From Stomorhina lunata (lineage: Eukaryota; Arthropoda; Insecta; Diptera; Rhiniidae), in the NCBI GenBank assembly GCA_933228675.1, contig OW121743.1, positions 58,862,581-58,926,580 of the forward strand: 64,000 bases of DNA. The letters run 5' to 3'. The translations under genes were made by a program, and so were the position numbers. The notes beneath the pieces are model-generated. The model was not told the origin of the DNA, did no database searches, and saw only the letters and a list, made by a program, of their open reading frames with translations. Positions within the stretch are counted from its first letter, which is position 1, and every line of letters starts with the position of its first letter. This document shows positions 58,086 to 64,000 of this stretch, in pieces.

Positions 58086-60515
58086 TTGAAAAATTTTCTA
58101 CAGAAAATTTTTTTATATGAAAAATTTTCTATAGAAAATTTTTTTATATGAAAAATTTTCTATAGAAATTTTTTTTATATGAAAAAATTTCTATAGAAAT
58201 TTTTTTTATATGAAAAAATTTCAATAGAAATTTTTTTTATATGAAAAAAAAATTATAGAAATTTTTTTAAATGAAAAAATTTTCTATAAAAAATTTTTTT
58301 ATATGAAAAATTTTCTATAGAAATTTTTTTATATTAAAAAATTTTTATAGAAATTTTTTTTATATAAAAAAATTTCTATAGAAAATTTTTTTATATGAAA
58401 AAATTTCTATACAAAATTTTTTTACATAAAAAAATTTCTGAAGAATTTTATTTTATATGAAAAAATTTCTACAGAAATTTTTTTTATATGAAAAAATTTC
58501 TACAGAAATTTTTTTTTATATGAACAAATTTCTATAGAAATTTTTTTTATATAAAAAATGTCTATAGAATATTTTTTTTATGAAAAAATTTCTATAGAAA
58601 ATTTTTTTATATGAAAAAATTTTTATAGAAAATTTTTTTATATGAAAAAATTTCGTTAATAAATTTTTTTATATGAAAAATTTCTATAGAAAATTTTTTT
58701 ATATGAAAAAATTTCTACAGAAAATTTTTTTTTTTATATGAAAAAATTTCTACAGAAAATATTTTTATATGAAAAAATTTATATAGAAAATTTTTTTATA
58801 TGAAAAAAATTCTATAGAAAATTTTGTTATATGAAAAAATTTCCATAGAAAATTTTTCTATATAAAAAAAGTTCCATAGGAAATTTTTTCATATATATGA
58901 CAAATTTTTTTAAACGAAAAAATTTCTATAGAAAATTTTTTTATATGAAAAAATTTCTATAGAAATTTTTTTTATATGAAAAAATTTCTATAGAAAATTT
59001 TTTTATATGAAAAAATTTCTATAGAAAATTTTTTTACATTAAAAAATTTTTATAGAAAATTTGTTTATATGAAAAAATTTCTATCGAAAATTTTTTTATA
59101 TGAAAAAATTCTATAGAAAATTGTTTTATATGAAAAAATTTCTATAGTAAATTTATTTATATAAAAAAATTTAATATGAAAAAAGATCTATAAAAATTTT
59201 TTTGATATGTAAAAATTTCTATAGAAATTTTTTTATGTGAAAATTTTTTTATATGAAAAACCTTCTATAGAAACTCTTTTATATGAACAAATTTCTATTG
59301 AAAAATTTTTTATATAAAAAAAATTCTATAGAAAAATTTTTTATATGAAAAATTTTCTATAGAAATTTTTTTTTAGATGAAAAGATTCCTAAAAAAAATT
59401 TTTTATGAAAAAAATTCTATAGAAAAATGTTTTTTATGAAAAAATTTCTATAGTAAATTTATTTATATAAAAAATTTAATATGAAAAAAGTTTTATAGAA
59501 AATTTTTTTATATGTATAAATTTCTATAGCAATTTTTTTTATATGAAAATTTTTTTATGTGAAAAAACTTCTATAGAAACTTTTTTATATGAAGAATTTC
59601 TATAGAAAAATTTTTTATATGAAAAAAATTTTATCGAGAAATTTTTTATATGAAAAAATTTCTATAGAAAATTTTTTTGTATGAAAAAATTTTTACAGAA
59701 AAATTTTTTTTATATGAAAAAATGTCTACAGAAAATTTTTTTATATGACGAAATTTCTATAGAAAAATTTTTTATATAATATATAATTTTTTATATAAAA
59801 AAATTTCTATAGAAAATTTTTTTATATGAAAAAATTTTTAAAAAAATATTTTTTACATGAAAAAACTTCTATAGAAAATTTTTTTATATGAAAAAAATTC
59901 TATGGAATTTTTTTTTATATGAAAAAATTTCTATAGAAAATTTTTTATATTAAAAAATTTCTGTAGAAAATTTTTTTTATATAAAAAGAATTCCATAAAA
60001 AATTTTATACAAAAAAATTCTATAGAAAATTTCTTTATATGAAAAAATTTCTATAGAACATTTTTTTATATGAATAATGTCTATAGAAAATTTTTTATAT
60101 GATAGAATTCCATAGAAAATTTTTTTATATAAAAAAATTTCTATAGAAAATTTTTTCTAAACCAAATTTTTTAATGTGAAAAAATTTCTATGGAAAATTT
60201 TATAGAAACGTTTTCTATAGAAAATTTTATAGAAAAAATTTCTATAGAAAATTTTATAGCAAAAATTTCTATAGAAAATTTTATAGCAAAAATTTCTATA
60301 GAAATTTTTTTATATGAAAAAATTTTTGTAGAAAATTTTTTATATGAAAAAATTTTTTTATGTGAAAAAATTTCTACAGAAATTTTTTTAATGAAAAAAT
60401 TTCTATAGAAAATTTTTTTATATGAACAAATTTCTATAGAAAATTTTTCATATGAAAAAATTGCTTTAGAAAATTTTTTTATATGAAACAATTTTTATAG
60501 AGAAAAATTTTTTCC

Positions 60516-61834
60516 ACAGGTGCCTTTATTTATCAAATTATTTAAATTTTGTATTATATCCTCCCTGTTTTACATAAAAGACCTAGTATATATCTTAATG
60601 CAATATATCAAAGGAAAGGCATTAATATTTTTATTTTTAAAGTCATAATAGGTCAAAAATGTTATGTAAATGCCTAGAAAAATAAAACTCGACCTGGTCT
60701 TATTTCTTATATATGTGTCAAAAAATGTAGAATATAGAATTTAAGTAAAGGGTATCTAAAGTTCGATATCGCCCAAAACTTAAGCTCCTGGCGATTAATT
60801 TCTTGATAATAACATTATTATAACAATTTAGCATGCAAACTTCATAAATACAGTTTTTTTTTTTTTGGTAAGAAGAAACCATTGGCAACGCATTAACCAG
60901 GCTTGCAGCCAAACATCCACAACGTCTTTTTAGCAGAGCCACCACAAAAGGTGTAAATAACTATTCCATGGGGTTTTTCATGATGATAATGAACTGAGTG
61001 AAAAAAGATATTTACGCAAACTTCTTATAATAAAAGGAGTGTTGAAAATTAAACCTGATTGTCATATTAAAAAATAATAAAAATTAAGAATTAAACCAAT
61101 GAGAATTTAAATGCCGGATACAACAATTTAGTGGGACAGATATTTTATCTTGTAGAGAATATATTTTTTTGTTTAACATGAATTAAAATTTCTTTCGTTT
61201 TTTTTTTAAATGATGATCAACAAGTGAATCGATCGATCTTTTTTGCACGTTTAGAATATGAATATCTTCTGGTATTTGCAGTTTTAAGATTTTATGATAG
61301 GGAATAATTACCGGGTATGTTTAGTAGCAAAGTATGAGATTTTCTGTTGAATAAGGATTTTTTTTTAAATATCTTTTAGTCTAGATCTAGCTTCAAGTTG
61401 CTTTTATATATAAATCAACTTGTTTTAGAGAGTGTTAATTTGATTTTAATAGGTCTTGTATTCAATGTTAATTGGCTTTGATTTTGTCTTGGGATAAAGC
61501 TTCTGAAATAAAATCTTCCTATTAAATCTTTAAGAAAATATAAAATACAAGATTTCCGATTTCAAGCCAAAACGAATAGAAATGGTTTTATTTCTAAAGG
61601 CGAAAGTGGATCACTAACGATAAAAATTAGGGTGATCATGGGTGAAGGATCGTAAGACCTACGAAGTATTGCTGTGGAAGGGAATTGTTCATTATAATCT
61701 TCAACAAATTGATCAAACCATTGATTCTGATCTCTTTTTGATTTTGGAATCAGAAGCTATCAGATAGGCAGAAACTATCTTTACTGGTGACTTTTGATAT
61801 AGCAACCATATAGCCATAGCCTTGACCTTTCTTA
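60516..61834. other. Single-copy region, no supported gene
   Basis: Slightly more complex than the satellites. No domain recognised in its short open frames, including 60718-60945 on the minus strand. Confidence 0.45.
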
Positions 61835-61836
61835 TA

Positions 61837-63125
61837 ATGGGTGTTTTTTTTTAGAGGTAAAGAACTTCGAATTGAAATAAAACACAAGAAAATCGTTTTA
61901 ATGTCCATCAATTTGGCTTTATTGGAAGGATAATTTTATGCCATTAATGTTTAAATATGATTTCGGGCATGTGGCCGCCGCGGCTGGCTCGAATAAAGCC
62001 AATTCTACAGGTCCAATTTTCAACTACTTTTTCGAGTATATGGGGCCGTATGTTGGCAATAACGCCACGAATGTTGGCTTCCAAGTCCCCTAATGTTTCT
62101 GGTTTGTTGGCGTAGACGAGCGACTTCACATATCCCCAAAGAAAATAATCCAGTGGTGTCAAATCGCACGATCTTGGTGGCCAATTGACAGGTCCATTCC
62201 GCGAAATTATGCGCTCATCGAATGTTTCCTTCAATAAATCAATAGTGACGTGCGCTGTGTGGCATGTAGCGCCGTCTTGTTGGAACCACAACTCATCCAC
62301 ATTCATGCCATCCAATTGGGGAACAAAATAGTCGGTTATCATGGCTCTATGGTAACTGACTCTCCAGCATTATTTCGGAAGAAGTATGGCCCAATAACAC
62401 CACCAGCCCATAGAGTACACCAAACAGTCAGTTTTTGTGGATGTAATGGCGTCTCAAGGGTCTCATGTGGATTATCTTCACTCCAAATGCGTCAATTTTG
62501 CTTGTTGACGTAGCCATTCAACCAAAAATGAGCCTCATCGCTGAACAAAATTTTGCGATGAAAATCAGCATCGAGATCAATCTCATTTTCGGCCCATACA
62601 CCAAAATCACGACGCATTGCATGGTCTCGCAGCTTTACTTCTTGCACAAGCTGGATCTTGTAAGGTCGCAAGCCAAGATCTTTGCGCAAAATCTTCCATA
62701 AAGTTGATGGACAAAGCTCCAATTGCTGTGCACGGTGGCGAATCGATTCATTCGGGTCCTCTTCAACACTTTGCTCTACAGCGGCAATTGTTTCTTCGAT
62801 GCGCACTGTTCGACGTCGCTGCGGATGCGTATTATCACATAGAGTAAACGTAGTGCGAAAACGATCCATGGTTAACCGAATTAATTGCTCTAATGGACGA
62901 TTATGTCGACCATAAAATGGACGGAGCTTGCGGTAAACTTCGCGAACTGAACCATTATTTTCGAAATAAATTTGCACGATTTGCAAGCGTTGTTCTTTTG
63001 TCAACCTGTTCATGATGAAATGGCAAACCAAACTAAATATTAATCACTTGACAGCTGACAAAATGGCCGCCAGTTAAAAAAGTGATGTCAACTTATAGTT
63101 CTATACCTCAATAAAAAACACCCGA
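61837..63125 (-). mobile_element. mariner-type transposon, DD41D (rosa-like), inactivated
   Basis: 1289 bp between TA dinucleotides (61835-61836 and 63126-63127). The ends form an imperfect inverted repeat of about 30 bp: ATGGGTGTTTTTTTTTAGAG on the left; the complement of the right end begins TCGGGTGTTTTTTATTGAGG. It carries one transposase gene on the minus strand, broken by a stop codon and a small deletion. TA target and size are as expected for mariner. Confidence 0.92.
61944..63013 (-). pseudogene. mariner DD41D transposase pseudogene
   Basis: A mariner transposase cuts and pastes its element at TA sites. The first ATG is at 63013 (MNRLTKEQRL); an open stretch reaches 63031 only through a TTG codon. 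The N-terminal part has the helix-turn-helix DNA-binding region and the first catalytic Asp in ILFSDEAHF, then a TGA at 62494-62492 where a sense codon is expected after NKQN. Recognisable sequence (KLTVWC, GGVIGPYFF) continues in the same frame to about 62360, where a small deletion (around 62348-62360) shifts it into the frame of 61944-62342. That part holds the second Asp in FQQDGATCH and the third in CDLTPLDYFLWG. I count 41 residues between them, which defines DD41D rosa-type mariners rather than the common DD34D. The C-terminus (MPEIIFKH) looks complete. Non-functional as read. Confidence 0.9.
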
Positions 63126-63390
63126 TATTTTAAACTCGTAATAGTTTAGGTTTAAATTGCCTAGAGGGCCGCAAAACTCAGTTCCATCAGTTTTTCGCTC
63201 ATAAAAAACACGGTTTTCCATTTCGCGCTTTCTATCATTGTAACTTTTATCTACTATCAACTTTACTTTCTGTTATGAAAGCCCGATTTTTTAGGCTTGC
63301 TACCTTTTCTTGTTTAAATACAATTCCCATTTAGTCTATAGCTGGAAAGGCATAAGTATTCTTCCTAGTAGTGAGCGCCTTATTAAGTTT
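63126..63390. other. Short spacer, no gene seen
   Basis: AT-rich single-copy sequence between the mariner and the next element. Confidence 0.5.
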
Positions 63391-64000
63391 TTTATACCCT
63401 TCACCATCAGAAATGGAAAGGGTATTATAAGTTTGTGCTGATGTATGTAACGTATAGAATTATTTATCTTAGACCCACCTTATAGTATACCAATAGGCTT
63501 AGAATCTGAGTCGATTTAGCGATGTCAGTCCTTCCGTTCGTATGACTGGACCCTCATGTAAACGTTGTAATCAAAGTACAGGTCGCAATTCTAAAGATAA
63601 TTTGATGAAATTTGGCACAGATCATTTTTTTGGATAGTGGGACCATAGCTATTAAGATTTGTCAAAATCGGTCCATTTTTTATAGTACCGATTATGTAAG
63701 CTTAAGTCGCTGTATTTATATTTCGTTGATATCGGTACACATTTGAGACACAAATCACTAAAACGCTTGTAAATCTGAAGATAATGAGAATTTAAAGTTT
63801 ATTTTTTGCATACCTAATTTTTGTAATCAATTTGCCAAATTTCGAGATAATCGGTCCACATTTGACCCTAGCTCTCATATAAGTCGAAATGGCGGAAACA
63901 GCTTAAATATATAATTTTTGAGAAAATGTTTGTATGATGGCAAAATTTTGCAATTATTTGTCTTTATACAGGAAAAACAACACCTTTGACCTTAGTGTTG
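63391..64000 (+). mobile_element. DINE-1/Helentron-like non-autonomous element, cut by the window end
   Basis: Begins TTTATACCCTTCACCATCAG and pairs back with GGAAAGGGTATTATAA, then contains GAGTCGATTTAGCGATGTC and a GTCCTTCCGTTCGTATG tract. This order (TATACCCTT hairpin, GAGTCGAT, GTCCGTCCGT) is typical of DINE-1-type rolling-circle repeats in flies. Non-coding; it continues beyond the window. Confidence 0.65.

Larger units (their letters stand above)
56886..60515 (+). repeat. 31-bp CTATAG satellite array L
   Basis: Unit AAATTTCTATAGAAAATTTT with linker TTTTATATGAA, period about 31 bp, more diverged than array K. A variant block (TATAGAAATTTTTTTAAATG) occurs at 57551 and 58254, about 703 bp apart, on either side of an inserted fragment at about 57905-58085. 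Its right end (60190-60490) mixes short ATAGAAAATTTT units that open frames on both strands; these are by-products. Confidence 0.92.

Noticed and set aside
60171..60491. Overlapping frames on both strands (106 and 72 codons) with EIFS/IENF repeats
   Set aside because: Produced by ATAGAAAATTTT-type satellite units; open on both strands, as expected for near-palindromic repeats.
60872..60994. Possible small exon on the plus strand (GNALTRLAAKHPQRLFS)
   Set aside because: 41 codons of higher complexity than its surroundings, but no clear splice acceptor and no family I recognise; too weak to call.
62250..62915. Plus-strand frames across the mariner
   Set aside because: Antisense to the transposase pseudogene, whose motifs are clear on the minus strand.

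Overview
This looks like a very AT-rich stretch of an insect nuclear genome, most plausibly a higher (calyptrate-type) fly. The grounds are: a DD41D mariner of a type common in insects, a Transib transposon, a window-end repeat that looks like the DINE-1/Helentron family of flies, and very long minisatellite arrays built on a CTATAG core. I recognise no host protein-coding gene, tRNA or rRNA. The organism call is inference.

Layout. 1-3.4 kb: flank, then a 31-bp CTATAG satellite. 3.4-5.5 kb: single-copy DNA. 5.5-7.0 kb: dispersed element copy 1. 7.0-12.3 kb: degenerate 19-bp repeats with a ~530-bp higher-order repeat. 12.9-16.6 kb: inverted or duplicated pieces of that repeat, then 31-bp and 28-bp arrays. 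18.0-23.5 kb: three arrays (29, 31 and 32 bp), the last switching strand in the middle. 23.76-24.28 kb: fold-back element with Transib-like ends. 24.96-28.9 kb: ~300-bp tandem repeat interrupted by dispersed element copy 2. 28.9-29.46 kb: a second fold-back element. 30.0-31.5, 32.8-35.8 and 37.2-40.6 kb: more satellites. 41.33-43.01 kb: an almost perfect 11-bp array of 153 units. 43.485-48.709 kb: a complete Transib transposon. 49.3-60.5 kb: three more 31-bp arrays, one carrying a Penelope-like fragment with a hammerhead-ribozyme-like core. 61.837-63.125 kb: a decayed mariner. 63.39 kb to the end: a DINE-1-like element.

The only nearly intact gene is the Transib (RAG1-like) transposase at 45.15-47.19 kb. 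It is split into two reading frames at an A8 run. The element has perfect 5-bp GC-rich target duplications, CACAGTG ends (the V(D)J recombination-signal heptamer) and unusually long terminal inverted repeats (about 1.1 and 1.4 kb). Two fold-back elements nearby also end in CACAGTG-like sequence, so one transposase may have mobilised several non-autonomous partners.

Roughly 25 kb of the window is satellite DNA whose monomers (28-33 bp) differ in their linkers but mostly keep a palindromic TTTCTATAGAAA-type core or a close derivative. Several arrays switch strand or contain higher-order repeats. With no recognisable exon in 64 kb, this is probably heterochromatin or the inside of a very large intron; that is inference. 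All counts and boundaries were read by eye and may be off by a few bases, especially at the edges of degenerate repeats.
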